Numbered from the stretch's first letter, positions 33,824 through 42,530 are shown. The stretch: DNA of 64,000 nt from Bacillus multifaciens (GCF_030756675.1 NZ_JAVBXD010000017.1:1-64000); one strand, 5' to 3'. Program-made: numbers and translations. Notes: a model not told the origin generated them from the letters alone.

Positions 33824-34371
33824 TTAACTAGATGGGCATATGGTTCGCCCACAAGCATAAGTGTGTTATCTTGTGTATAGCCGAGTTTTTTATAAAGAGA
33901 AAACGCAGGTTTGTTTTCTAAGTTTACTAGCAATGAGATTTTCTCATGCCCTTCTTCTTGAGCGTATGTTTCAGCTGCAAGAATTAAATTTGAACCGATA
34001 CCTTGTCCACCATATGTAGATGAAACAGATAGAGTATCAATATAATATTCATCTTCTTCTGCTTCTTTTTCTAATATAATAGAAGAATCTTGTTTCATGT
34101 CTCGTAACTGTTTTACAATTGGTTCATCTAGTTGAGTTGCTTCACTTCCGTGGTAGGCTACAATAATACCAACAGCCTTTCCATCTCGTTCTTCAACAAA
34201 ACAATTTTCATAACTAAGTCGGTTTTCTTTTTTCGAAAACCAATATTCTAAACCTTCTAAAACTTCCGTTTCATTTGTGCCACCTGTTAATTTTTCAGCA
34301 ATTTCATGCAGTGCGTTGTACAATAATGGAGATATTGCTTGAGCATCTGTTTGTTTTGCTTTCCGAATCAT
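33814..34371 (-). CDS. GNAT-family N-acetyltransferase
   Basis: A 185-residue acetyl-CoA-dependent transferase. The core beta4-alpha3 region reads YYIDTLSVSSTYGGQGIGSNLILAAETYAQEEGHEKISLLVN; the GGQGIGS segment is the pyrophosphate-binding Q/RxxGxG/A motif. NKPAFSLYKKLGY is the usual C-terminal element. The acceptor substrate is unknown. The ATG at 34371 follows AGGAGG at optimal spacing; the upstream codon at 34392 is not used. Confidence 0.85.
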   Translation of the reverse strand: MIRKAKQTDAQAISPLLYNALHEIAEKLTGGTNETEVLEGLEYWFSKKENRLSYENCFVEERDGKAVGIIVAYHGSEATQLDEPIVKQLRDMKQDSSIILEKEAEEDEYYIDTLSVSSTYGGQGIGSNLILAAETYAQEEGHEKISLLVNLENKPAFSLYKKLGYTQDNTLMLVGEPYAHLVKHI

Positions 34372-34484
34372 GTTATCCCTCCTAGTGTCCATTTTATTGT
34401 ATCATAAGAGTTAGGATGATAAGAAATGATTTGCTATATATAGAAGTAGTCGTGAACTAAAAATACGACAGAGAGGTGATTAGT

Positions 34485-34679
34485 ATGGATAAACAACAAG
34501 TAAATATGATTTTAGATCAGCTGAAAAATAATGAAATACAAGAATACATTGTAACAAAAGAAGTGTTTTATACATTTCGTGAAGTTTTAGTAGAGCGAGA
34601 AGACTTTAAACATTTTCGAGGTAACGCACAGCATGGCGGGAAAATCATTTATACATATATGGAAATGCCGCGCTCGTAA
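34485..34679 (+). CDS. Small conserved-looking protein of unknown function
   Basis: A 64-residue charged protein (MDKQQVNMILDQLKNNEIQE start) with a FREVLVEREDFKHFRGNAQ middle and a GGKIIYTYMEM end, probably a small alpha/beta fold. GAGGTGAT lies 6 bases before the ATG. I do not recognise a family. The next gene starts 65 bases later on the same strand, so the two may be co-transcribed. Confidence 0.65.
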   Translation: MDKQQVNMILDQLKNNEIQEYIVTKEVFYTFREVLVEREDFKHFRGNAQHGGKIIYTYMEMPRS

Positions 34680-34744
34680 GGAAAAGAATTACCTATTAAA
34701 ACTGCTTGCGAAAAGTCGGATAATGAGAAGGGAGAGGAGTTTAT

Positions 34745-35062
34745 TTGGGAGAGTTTAAGCAAGGAATACTTCCGCACTGGGACTGTTTTTGGAAAGATGA
34801 AAAAGGAAGAAAATTTGTTGGGATGGTTATGTTTCCAGAAAAGCGAAAGCGAATGAAGGAAATCATAGGGCAATTAAAAAAAGCATATGAACAAGAACGA
34901 AGTGTGCTTGTAGTAGCAAGACTTCAAAATTCGATTCAAAAAGTTAAAGGTACGATTGCGTATTTCGATGAAGAATCACCTGTTTTTACGATGCAATGTA
35001 AAGATGAGATTTTCTATCATATATTTTTGAGTGATATCGTGCGCGTAGAACATCAAGAATAA
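34745..35062 (+). CDS. Hypothetical 105-residue protein
   Basis: A mixed alpha/beta protein with WDCFWKDEKGRKFVGMVMFPEKRK near the start and a late beta-rich KGTIAYFDEESPVFTMQC...HIFLSDIVRVE segment. The last part resembles the YolD-like pattern in which small SH3-like proteins accompany repair genes, but I cannot support that family with confidence. TTG start with GGGAGAGGAG 5-9 bases upstream. A strong terminator follows. Confidence 0.6.
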   Translation: MGEFKQGILPHWDCFWKDEKGRKFVGMVMFPEKRKRMKEIIGQLKKAYEQERSVLVVARLQNSIQKVKGTIAYFDEESPVFTMQCKDEIFYHIFLSDIVRVEHQE

Positions 35063-35106
35063 GAGTATACATACAAATGAAACGATAGAAAAAATGTGTA
35101 ACCGGT

Positions 35107-35147
35107 TTCGAACAGTTTCTAATAGGGAAACTGTTCGTTTTTTTATG
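35107..35147 (+). terminator. Terminator upstream of the nrd operon
   Basis: The perfect stem GAACAGTTTC/GAAACTGTTC has a TAATAGG loop and a run of 7 Ts. Confidence 0.9.
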
Positions 35148-35356
35148 ACAAATGATCAATAGTTTTCGCATGTATGTTTCTTTTTTTGACAATTTGATAC
35201 GATGAACTTTTTTGGAAATGTGGGTAAATCCGTTGACAACTTTTTTGAAATACACTTTATTGACATGTGTTTTAGAATGTTGTTTCATATTCTTTGTATT
35301 GAAAAAAGATCGGCCTTTTTTGTCGAAAAAACAAATTTTTAAAAAGAAAGAAATTA

Positions 35357-35372
35357 TACATATATCTTGTGT
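35357..35372 (+). promoter_or_regulatory. Candidate distal NrdR box
   Basis: TACATATATCTTGTGT resembles the NrdR-box consensus ACACWATATATWGTGT (about 11 of 16). It lies exactly 32 bases, about three helical turns, upstream of a better match, which is the usual arrangement of paired NrdR boxes. Confidence 0.6.
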
Positions 35373-35388
35373 CCTTTTTTAAAAAGTA

Positions 35389-35404
35389 ATACAATATATA
35401 GAGA
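35389..35404 (+). promoter_or_regulatory. Candidate proximal NrdR box
   Basis: ATACAATATATAGAGA matches the NrdR-box consensus at 13 of 16 positions, 50 bases upstream of nrdI. Its TATATA core probably overlaps the -10 region, as in other nrd promoters. The remainder of the 391-base gap upstream is AT-rich and shows no gene. Confidence 0.65.
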
Positions 35405-35454
35405 ATTCATCAAGAACGAACATGATGTAAAAAGATGTAAAAGGAGGGTCGGAG

Positions 35455-35814
35455 ATGTTAATTGCATATGATTCTATGACAGGAAACGTGAAGCGTTTCA
35501 TTCACAAATTAAATATGCCGGCCGTTCAAATTAATGAAAATCTCGTATTAGATGAAGAATATGTCCTTATTACGTATACAACAGGTTTTGGAAATGTGCC
35601 GGAACGTGTTTTGCAATTTTTAGAGCGTAATCATGAACGCTTGAAAGGAGTAGCTGCAAGCGGAAATCGCAATTGGGGAGATATGTTTGGAGCAAGTGCA
35701 GACAAAATTGCAACGAGATATGAAGTGCCGGTTGTATCAAAATTTGAGTTATCTGGAACAAATAAAGATGTAGAATTTTTTAAAGAGAGGGTGCTGGAGA
35801 TTGCGACACATTGA
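35455..35814 (+). CDS. nrdI: Flavodoxin-like NrdI, class Ib RNR activator
   Basis: A 119-residue flavodoxin-like protein that supplies oxidant to build the dimanganese-tyrosyl radical of NrdF. The FMN-binding segments are the N-terminal AYDSMTGNVKRF, TYTTGFGNVPERV and ASGNRNWGDMFGASADK. AAGGAGGG lies upstream of the ATG. It overlaps the nrdE start by 14 bases, so translation of the two is coupled. Confidence 0.94.
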   Translation: MLIAYDSMTGNVKRFIHKLNMPAVQINENLVLDEEYVLITYTTGFGNVPERVLQFLERNHERLKGVAASGNRNWGDMFGASADKIATRYEVPVVSKFELSGTNKDVEFFKERVLEIATH

Positions 35815-38234
35815 ATTGAATAATGAGATCACGCAAATGCAGGACGGGTTCTATCAGCTTCACAAAGATAAAGAGGCACTGGCTGTCTTTATGGAAGAGG
35901 CGAAAGAGAATACCGTTCGTTTTGATAGCGTGGCAGAACGCATCGAGTATATGTTAGAGCATGACTACTACTATGATGTGTTAAGCGAATATAAGATGGA
36001 CGAGGTGGAAGCTGTATACGATATCGCATATGGCGAAAAGTTTGAGTTTCAATCTTATATGGCAGCATCTAAGTTTTATAAAGATTACGCGTTAAAAACG
36101 AATGATCAAAAGCAATACTTAGAAAGTTATCCTGATCGCGTAGCAATTGTATCGTTATACTTAGGACGAGGAAACGTAGAGAAGGCGAAACAATTCGCAA
36201 GCATGATTGTCAAACAAAACTATCAACCAGCGACACCAACCTTTTTAAATGCAGGTAGAAGCAGAAGAGGAGAAATGGTGTCTTGTTTCTTGTTAGAGAT
36301 GGACGACAGCTTAAACTCGATTGGGTTTAATATTAATACAGCAATGCAGTTATCAAAAATCGGTGGCGGCGTAGCGCTCAGCTTGAGCAAACTACGAGCA
36401 CGTGGTGAGCAAATTAAAGGTATTGAAAATGCAGCAAGTGGTGTCGTACCAGTTATGAAATTACTTGAAGATTCGTTTTCGTATGCGAATCAGTTGGGCC
36501 AACGAAAAGGTGCCGGCGCTGTATATTTAAATATTTTCCATTGGGACATTATTGAGTTTTTGGATTAATTGGTAGTCCCTCTATACAGTAATGTATATGA
36601 GAAAACCTTGTGAACCTAGCCATTAGGGTGTCGCATTAGCGGCTAACGGTATCAGTTGAATAAGGAGTAAAGAAAAAGCTCGCGAAGAAGCTGACTAAGA
36701 GAGCCTACGGTCCATTATAAGTGGATAGCAGGTAATACCGTGCCAAGCTTGTTAGAAGTTGTTATCTAGCAAGAAGGTGTAGAGACTATCGAACGCGCGT
36801 CAATAGACGAAAGCAAGTAGAGTAGGCTGGAGATAGGCACCAGTCGAAGTGCAAGGCAGCCAGTTACAGGTTGATGATATAGTCCAACCTTCATAGAAAT
36901 ATGAAGACACGTTGACCAAAAAAATAAATGCCGACGAGAAGAGCCGTATTCAATCTCTTTCCATCGGAATTATCGTTCCAAGCAAGTTCTTTGAGCTTGC
37001 TGAGAAAAACGAACCATTCCATGTTTTCGCGCCTTATACAGTGTATAAAGAGTACGGAAAACATTTAGACGATATCGATATTGATGAAATGTATGACGAA
37101 CTGATGAGCAATCCAAATATCAAAAAGAAACCACTTGATATTAGTGCGCGCGATATGCTCATTAAAATTGCAATGATTCAGCTTGAGTCTGGCTATCCAT
37201 ACTTAATGTTTAAATCAAATGCGAATAAGCAACATCCGTTAAAGGGTATTGGAACTGTGAAGATGTCGAATCTTTGTACAGAAATCTTCCAGCTACAAGA
37301 AACATCTGAAATAAATGATTATGGTACAGATGACATTATCCGCCGCGATATTAATTGTAATTTAGGTTCACTAAATATCGTAAACGTGATGGAGAATAAA
37401 GAAATACGTGAAGCGGTTCATGCGGGAATGGAAGCTTTAACAGCTGTTTCTGATATGACAATTATTCCAAATGCACCGACTGTGAAAAAAGCAAATGAGG
37501 AGCTTCATTCTGTCGGTCTTGGAGCAATGAACCTACACGGTTATTTAGCGAAAAATAAAATCGCTTATGAAAGTGCAGATGCGAAAGAATTCGCTCGTAC
37601 GTTCTTTATGATGCTGAATTATTACTCCATCGAAAAGAGTATGGAAATTGCGAAAGAGAAAGGTGAAACCTTTAAAGACTTTGAGAAGTCAGATTATGCA
37701 AATGGCACATACTTTGAGAAGTATGAAACAACGGATTATAGTCCGGTAACTGAGAAAGTACAGCAGTTATTTGAAGGAATCCATGTTCCAACAAAAGAAG
37801 ATTGGACAAGCTTAAAAGAACAAGTACAGAAACATGGTTTATATAATTCATATAGATTAGCAATTGCTCCGACACAATCGATCAGTTACGTGCAGAATGC
37901 CACTTCATCTGTGATGCCGATCGTAAGCCAAATTGAATCTAGAACGTATGCGAATGCAACGACATATTATCCAATGCCGTATTTATCAAAAGATACGTTC
38001 TGGTACTATAAATCTTCTTACGATATGAATCAGTTTAAGCTCATTGATTTAATCGCAGAAGTTCAAGAGCATATTGACCAAGGGATTAGTACAATTCTTT
38101 ATGTAAATAGTGATATTTCTACTCGTGAATTAGCACGTTATTATATTTATGCTCATAAAAAAGGATTAAAGAGCTTGTACTACACAAGAACACGTAAATT
38201 AAGTGTGGAAGAGTGTGTAGCCTGCACAGTATAA
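35801..38234 (+). CDS. nrdE: Class Ib ribonucleotide reductase alpha subunit NrdE, split by a group I intron
   Basis: Two exons, 35801-36565 and 36915-38234, encode a 694-residue NrdE after splicing, the normal length. The junction reads EFLD-TKKIN with the frame restored. NrdE reduces ribonucleoside diphosphates. Exon 1 holds a redox Cys (MVSCFLLEM); exon 2 holds the active-site set NLCTEIF, and the late YVQNATSSVMPI block. The C-terminal ECVACTV carries the Cys pair that accepts electrons from NrdH or thioredoxin. Without splicing the protein stops after residue 255. TTG start with GAGAGGGTG 8 bases upstream, overlapping nrdI. Confidence 0.93.
36566..36914 (+). other. Group I self-splicing intron in nrdE, without an ORF
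   Basis: A 349-base insertion breaks nrdE and carries group I hallmarks. The upstream exon ends in T (GAT), the intron ends in G, and the P7 strands GACTAT (36784-36789) and ATAGTC (36879-36884) pair at the expected place near the 3' end. GC-richer, structured sequence contrasts with the surrounding AT-rich coding DNA, and there is no homing endonuclease ORF. Removing it restores one NrdE frame. Group I introns in nrdE are known in the B. cereus group. Confidence 0.92.
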
Positions 38235-38320
38235 TGCAATCTTTAGTAGAAGAGCATACAGTTGATAGTTATTATAAAAAACAGGATGAGCAGGGTTTAG
38301 AAAAACCCTGCTCATGCTAA
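38234..38320 (+). CDS. Possible 28-codon ORF coupled to the nrdE stop
   Basis: Its ATG overlaps the nrdE TAA (TAATG), which would allow translational coupling. The peptide starts QSLVEEHTVDSYYKKQDEQG and ends KPCSC. The last half is encoded by the arms of a long hairpin (38286-38315). Coding status is uncertain; it may only be a by-product of the hairpin. Confidence 0.3.
   Translation: MQSLVEEHTVDSYYKKQDEQGLEKPCSC
38286..38315 (+). other. Perfect hairpin 1 between nrdE and nrdF
   Basis: The arms ATGAGCAGGGTTT and AAACCCTGCTCAT pair perfectly over 13 bases around a 4-base loop. No T tract follows, so it is not a standard terminator. It may tune mRNA stability or processing between nrdE and nrdF. 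Confidence 0.7.
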
Positions 38321-38333
38321 GTGATCAAAGTTA

Positions 38334-38393
38334 CGTTCTAGCGTGCGGTGAGATTTTCATTATGAAATGGAAGTTTTACCGCACGTTAGAACG
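38334..38393 (+). other. Large hairpin 2 between nrdE and nrdF
   Basis: The arms CGTTCTAGCGTGCGGT and ACCGCACGTTAGAACG pair over 16 bases with one G-U pair. The enclosed TTTCATTATGAAA forms a second, inner hairpin. There is no T tract. It ends about 29 bases upstream of the nrdF ATG. Confidence 0.75.
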
Positions 38394-38422
38394 ATGCAAC
38401 AATATAATAAAGGGGCGATTCA

Positions 38423-39391
38423 ATGCGCGCGGTAAACTGGAACAAGAAAGAAGACGATTTTAGTTTAATGTTTTGGAAGCAAAACATCGCTCAGTTTTGG
38501 ACAGAAGAAGAGATCGCTGTTTCTTCTGACAAAAATACGTGGGTGCAGTTATCTAAGGAAGAACAAATTGCTTATAAGCGTGTACTTGGGGGGCTAACAC
38601 TTCTAGATACGAAGCAAGGCGGCGAGGGAATGCCACTCATTCTTGTGCACCTTGAGAACTTACAAGCAAAAAGTGTGCTTGCGTTCATGGGAGCTATGGA
38701 AGAAGTACATGCGAAAAGTTACAGTCATATTTTTACAACACTCGCAACTGAAGAAGAAATTGATGAAATTTTTGAATGGGTAGATACACATCCGTTACTT
38801 CAGAAAAAATCAAGTATCATTACAAATTACTACCGTCGTTTATTAAAGCCTCAAGTAACGAAAAAAGAGCTATACATGGCAATGGTAGCAAGTGTGTTCT
38901 TAGAAAGCTACTTGTTCTATAGTGGATTCTTCTATCCGCTGTATTTAGCAGGGCAAGGAAAATTAACGGCGAGTGGAGAAATTATAAATTTAATAATCAG
39001 GGACGAGTCCATCCACGGCGTATTCGTCGGTATTTTAGCACAGCAAGTGTTTACAGAGCTTTCTGCGGAAGAACAACAAGAAGTACAAAAAGAAACGAAA
39101 GATCTGTTATTAGAGCTGTATGACATTGAAACAGCGTATACAGATGAAATTTATACATCGATTGGTCTTGTAGAAGAGGTAAATCGTTTCGTTCGTTACA
39201 ATGCGAATAAAGGATTAATGAACTTAGGATTAGAACCGCACTTTGAAGAAGAAGAAATTAATCCAATCGTATTAAACGGTTTACGTACGGATACAAAAAA
39301 CCATGACTTTTTCTCTGTAAAAGGAAATGGTTACGTGAAAGCGACAAATGTTGAAAAATTATCAGATGATGATTTTGTATTTAACTTTTAA
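38423..39391 (+). CDS. nrdF: Class Ib ribonucleotide reductase beta subunit NrdF
   Basis: A 322-residue subunit that carries the dimetal-tyrosyl radical cofactor. The metal-ligand helices are seen as AMEEVHAKSYSHIF and NLIIRDESIHGVFVG (Glu and His residues), with the C-terminal LSDDDFVFNF tail that docks to NrdE. AAGGGGCG lies 7-8 bases before the ATG. It is separated from nrdE by two strong hairpins and is followed by a terminator. Confidence 0.94.
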   Translation: MRAVNWNKKEDDFSLMFWKQNIAQFWTEEEIAVSSDKNTWVQLSKEEQIAYKRVLGGLTLLDTKQGGEGMPLILVHLENLQAKSVLAFMGAMEEVHAKSYSHIFTTLATEEEIDEIFEWVDTHPLLQKKSSIITNYYRRLLKPQVTKKELYMAMVASVFLESYLFYSGFFYPLYLAGQGKLTASGEIINLIIRDESIHGVFVGILAQQVFTELSAEEQQEVQKETKDLLLELYDIETAYTDEIYTSIGLVEEVNRFVRYNANKGLMNLGLEPHFEEEEINPIVLNGLRTDTKNHDFFSVKGNGYVKATNVEKLSDDDFVFNF

Positions 39392-39394
39392 TAA

Positions 39395-39431
39395 AGTGAG
39401 TGCTCTATATGTATAGGGCACTCTTTTTTTG
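39395..39431 (+). terminator. Terminator after nrdF
   Basis: The stem AGAGTGCCC-type (GAGTGCTC/GGGCACTC) with a TATATGTATA loop is followed by TTTTTTTT. Confidence 0.8.
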
Positions 39432-39504
39432 TGAGAAATAAGTTTACATAACATGGTTATTTCGTATGATTTTGTTGATGATATATTACGAGGAGCAATT
39501 ATAT

Positions 39505-39680
39505 AAATGCAAATCAAAACCACCTTTCTTTTTAGGTGGGCGAGAGCATTTGGCCATGCATAGAAACGGTTAGGGATTTTACAAGGTTTAAAACAAAAAG
39601 AGAAAGCAAGTAATGGACACGTAGTATTTTGTACGGCAGTGACTTATATGTTGAGATATTAAAATAGATATATGTTCCAA
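39505..39680 (+). repeat. bcr1-like repeat, full-length copy
   Basis: All family blocks are present: ACCTTTCTTTTTAGGTGGGC, GAGAGCATTTGGCCATGCA, TAGAAACGGTTAGGG, TTTAAAACAAAAAGAGAAAG, GCAAGTAATGGACACG and a 3' ATATTAAAATAGATATAT. The GntR operator starts 25 bases after it. Confidence 0.75.
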
Positions 39681-39705
39681 ATTATTGTTTACATTTTTTG
39701 TATCA

Positions 39706-39731
39706 TAGTGTACTATTTGATTAGTACACTA
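39706..39731 (+). promoter_or_regulatory. Operator-like palindrome upstream of the GntR-ABC operon
   Basis: TAGTGTACTA and TAGTACACTA are perfect inverted 10-base arms with a 6-base spacer. The site lies 19 bases before the GntR start, an ideal place for autorepression by the YtrA-type regulator encoded next. Confidence 0.75.
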
Positions 39732-39749
39732 AAACAATAGGAGGAAGAA

Positions 39750-40139
39750 ATGAAAATTGAATTTTCTCCCAACATCCCAATTTACATTCAGGTGATGGAA
39801 TTTATAAAAAAGGAAATTGTAACAGGTCATTTATCGCCTGGTAGTAAAATTCCCTCTGTACGTGAATTAGCGGGTGAGTTACAAGTGAATCCGAATACAA
39901 TTCAACGTACATTTCAAGAGCTAGAACGCGAGGGTATCGTTGTGACGCGTAGAGGAATGGGAAGATATGTAGCAACTGAAGGAGAGAAAATTATGGAGCT
40001 GCGAAAAGATATGGCGAAAGAGTTGCTTCATGCCTTTATAAATGGAATGAACAACTTAGGGTTTTCAGAAGAGGAAATGTTGTCCATTCTTCATTCTTCA
40101 TTAGAAGAGAAAAAGGGGGCGGACGAATGCGAGAATTAG
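39750..40139 (+). CDS. YtrA-subfamily GntR transcriptional regulator
   Basis: A 129-residue regulator with a GntR winged helix (about 1-75; PIYIQVMEFIKKEIVTGHLSPG then SVRELAGELQVNPNTIQRTFQELEREGIV) and only a short two-helix C-terminal tail. That shape defines the YtrA subfamily, which usually controls adjacent ABC transporters. It overlaps the next ABC ATPase gene by 13 bases. A large palindrome just upstream is its probable operator. Confidence 0.88.
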   Translation: MKIEFSPNIPIYIQVMEFIKKEIVTGHLSPGSKIPSVRELAGELQVNPNTIQRTFQELEREGIVVTRRGMGRYVATEGEKIMELRKDMAKELLHAFINGMNNLGFSEEEMLSILHSSLEEKKGADECEN

Positions 40140-40825
40140 TAAAAATAGAAAATTTATGGAAACGTTACGATTTAAAAGCTGTTATTAGAGATGTAAACAT
40201 TACAATAACAGAAGGAAAAATTATTGGTCTTGTTGGAGATAATGGCAGTGGAAAAACGACGCTACTGAAAATGATTGTCGGTTTACAGCATCCTTCTCAA
40301 GGAGATATTTTTGTTTCTGGTAAGAAAGTAAGTCGAGAAACGAAAAAAATTGTTTCATTCATGTCCGACCGTCCTATATTTGAAGAGTGGATGACTGTAA
40401 AGGATGCTTTGTTTTTTTATCGTGATTTTTTTGAAGATTTTGATATTCAAAAAGCGGTAGATACAATCGCGAAATTAAAAATTCCATTAGAAGAAAAAAT
40501 TAATGCTTTATCAAAGGGAATGATAGAAAAACTGCAGCTTATTTTAACCTTTTCAAGACATGCCAAACTATATGTGTTAGATGAGCCGCTGGGCGGAATC
40601 GATCTCGTCTCGCGGGAGCATGTACTGGAATTAATTCTTCAATTTTACCGTGAAGATTGTACAATTTTAATTTCTACTCATTTAATTGGTGAAATTGAAA
40701 ACTTGTTCGATGAAGTGATTTTCTTAAAAGACGGGGAGATTGTTTTATATGAAAATGTAGAAGATCTTCGTTTTCAAAGAGGAAAAGCAATACACGAGTT
40801 GTTCAAGGAGGTTTTTGGGCAATGA
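40127..40825 (+). CDS. ABC transporter ATP-binding protein 1
   Basis: A 232-residue ATPase with Walker A GDNGSGKTT (about 37-45), Q-loop, Walker B LYVLDEPLGGID, and switch His in ISTHL. The signature is LSKGMIEKL, a variant of LSGGQ found in ABC-2 type drug and lantibiotic exporters. It overlaps the regulator upstream and the permease downstream by 4 bases, so it pairs with that permease. AAAGGGGG lies upstream. Confidence 0.9.
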   Translation: MRELVKIENLWKRYDLKAVIRDVNITITEGKIIGLVGDNGSGKTTLLKMIVGLQHPSQGDIFVSGKKVSRETKKIVSFMSDRPIFEEWMTVKDALFFYRDFFEDFDIQKAVDTIAKLKIPLEEKINALSKGMIEKLQLILTFSRHAKLYVLDEPLGGIDLVSREHVLELILQFYREDCTILISTHLIGEIENLFDEVIFLKDGEIVLYENVEDLRFQRGKAIHELFKEVFGQ

Positions 40826-41613
40826 ATCCACTTCTTCATTATTTATATAACTGTAATAAAAAGAAAATATGGGTTATTTACGTAGGGTTTATTACGATTT
40901 CGCTTATTCTTTTATTTAATTTTATGGGTTCTGCTAAGCGCATGACTCCAACAAAACAAAATGTAATATTAATTTTGTTTATATTATTATTTAGCATAAC
41001 AGTATTTTCTATTAGTTTAATAGCCGCCTTATCTTTTCGAAGAATGTTAAAAAATTCTATGATTCGATATACAGCAATTCCTGCTAAAAAATATATATGT
41101 GCCAACCTATTGTTTTTTACAATAATGGTTGTTTTACTGTCATTAATAGCTTTAGGATTTGTTCATTTTTTTTCATTAGATATTTACGGGAAAAACACCA
41201 ATGGAGAGATTCAACGAGCGATGCAATACTTTTATAAATTTGGGTTGCTTCATCATTTCTTTTCTATCTTTTTATGGATTATAGATTTAACTAGTTTCTT
41301 GGCTTCTATATATTTTATAATGGCAATTATAAAACTTTTTAATGTGAACTCCTTATTAAGTAAGGTATTATTTTTCTTTTTTTGTGTCATCCTTGGGACA
41401 ATTCAATTCTATATAACTAACTTTTTACAACATATAGATAAGCGTGTATTTTACGAGAAAAGCATTAGATTGATGGATCAAAATGGTTTTTTTGAAACGT
41501 CATTTTATGTTAGTGAAGGGGCAAGTATTTCGTATGTATGCTTTCTTTTGTTATCGACCGTTCTTTTCATATTCATGACATCTTACATCATCGACAAAAA
41601 ATTAGAAGTTTAA
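40822..41613 (+). CDS. ABC transporter membrane protein 1
   Basis: A 263-residue membrane protein with about six hydrophobic segments (for example WVIYVGFITISLILLF, NVILILFILLFSITVF, and YVCFLLLSTVLFIFMTSYII). It looks like an ABC-2 type permease and is encoded next to the first ATPase. The exported substrate cannot be named. Confidence 0.8.
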   Translation: MNPLLHYLYNCNKKKIWVIYVGFITISLILLFNFMGSAKRMTPTKQNVILILFILLFSITVFSISLIAALSFRRMLKNSMIRYTAIPAKKYICANLLFFTIMVVLLSLIALGFVHFFSLDIYGKNTNGEIQRAMQYFYKFGLLHHFFSIFLWIIDLTSFLASIYFIMAIIKLFNVNSLLSKVLFFFFCVILGTIQFYITNFLQHIDKRVFYEKSIRLMDQNGFFETSFYVSEGASISYVCFLLLSTVLFIFMTSYIIDKKLEV

Positions 41614-41627
41614 AGGAGGAATAGGCA

Positions 41628-42530
41628 TTGGGAAATGTAGTAGTAAAATTAGAAAATGTACACAAAAAAATAGGTAGTGCTGAAATTATTCGGGGGCTTT
41701 CTTTTGAAGTACAGGAAGGGGAAGTGTACGGTTTTCTTGGACCAAATGGGAGCGGGAAGACGACGACAATTCGAATGATGACAGGGCTGATTTCAGTAAC
41801 AGAAGGCGATATTGCAATTTGTGGTCACAGTATACGTACTGAGCGTGAAAAAGCGCTAGCGTACATTGGAGCGATTGTAGAGAACCCGGAGCTATATGAA
41901 TATATGACAGGAATGCAAAATTTAAAGCATTTTGCGAATATGGCGGTTACACCAATTCGTAAAGAACGCATTGCTGAAATTGTAAAGCTTGTTGAATTAG
42001 AACATGCAATTCAAAAAAAGGTAAAAACATATTCACTTGGTATGAAACAACGTTTAGGGATTGCACAAGCGCTACTACATAATCCGAAAATCTTAATTTT
42101 AGATGAGCCGACAAATGGTTTAGATCCAGCAGGAATTCGTGAAATTCGCGATTACTTACAGCGTTTAGCAAAAGAAGAAAACATTGCAGTCATTGTATCC
42201 AGTCACTTATTAAGTGAAATTGAACTGATGTGTGATCGTGTCGTTATTATTAAGAATGGACAATTTGTGCAAGAGTATAGTTTACGTGAACAGGTAAAAA
42301 GTGATGCCAAGATTATGGTAGCATTTGAAGTGGATCAAGTAGAGAAAGCGAATGAACTGTTAAAAGGAAACATACAAGAAAACAAAATTATTGCATCTGT
42401 CATGAGAGAAGAAATTCCGCAGCTTGTGAAAAAATTAGTGTATGATGATGTTCTTGTATACAGTGTAACAGTTCAAAATAAATCATTAGAAGATGAATTC
42501 TTAGCAGTTACAGGGGGAGTGAAAGCATAA
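41628..42530 (+). CDS. ABC transporter ATP-binding protein 2 (BcrA/YtrB type)
   Basis: A 300-residue ATPase with Walker A GPNGSGKTTTI (about 38-48), signature YSLGMKQRLGIA, Walker B LILDEPTNGLDP and switch His in VSSHLLSEIE. The last 85 residues are the extra domain usual for bacitracin- and lantibiotic-type exporters. TTG start with AAGGAGGA 5 bases upstream. Its stop overlaps the following permease start. Confidence 0.92.
   Translation: MGNVVVKLENVHKKIGSAEIIRGLSFEVQEGEVYGFLGPNGSGKTTTIRMMTGLISVTEGDIAICGHSIRTEREKALAYIGAIVENPELYEYMTGMQNLKHFANMAVTPIRKERIAEIVKLVELEHAIQKKVKTYSLGMKQRLGIAQALLHNPKILILDEPTNGLDPAGIREIRDYLQRLAKEENIAVIVSSHLLSEIELMCDRVVIIKNGQFVQEYSLREQVKSDAKIMVAFEVDQVEKANELLKGNIQENKIIASVMREEIPQLVKKLVYDDVLVYSVTVQNKSLEDEFLAVTGGVKA

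Noticed and set aside
34986-35288. Minus-strand 100-codon ORF upstream of nrdI
   Set aside because: It crosses a terminator hairpin and the end of a plus-strand gene, and shows no domain or ribosome binding site.
36566-36914. NrdE stop codon read as a frameshift or nonsense pseudogene
   Set aside because: The two halves rejoin in frame when a 349-base segment with group I intron features is removed; no coding residues are missing.
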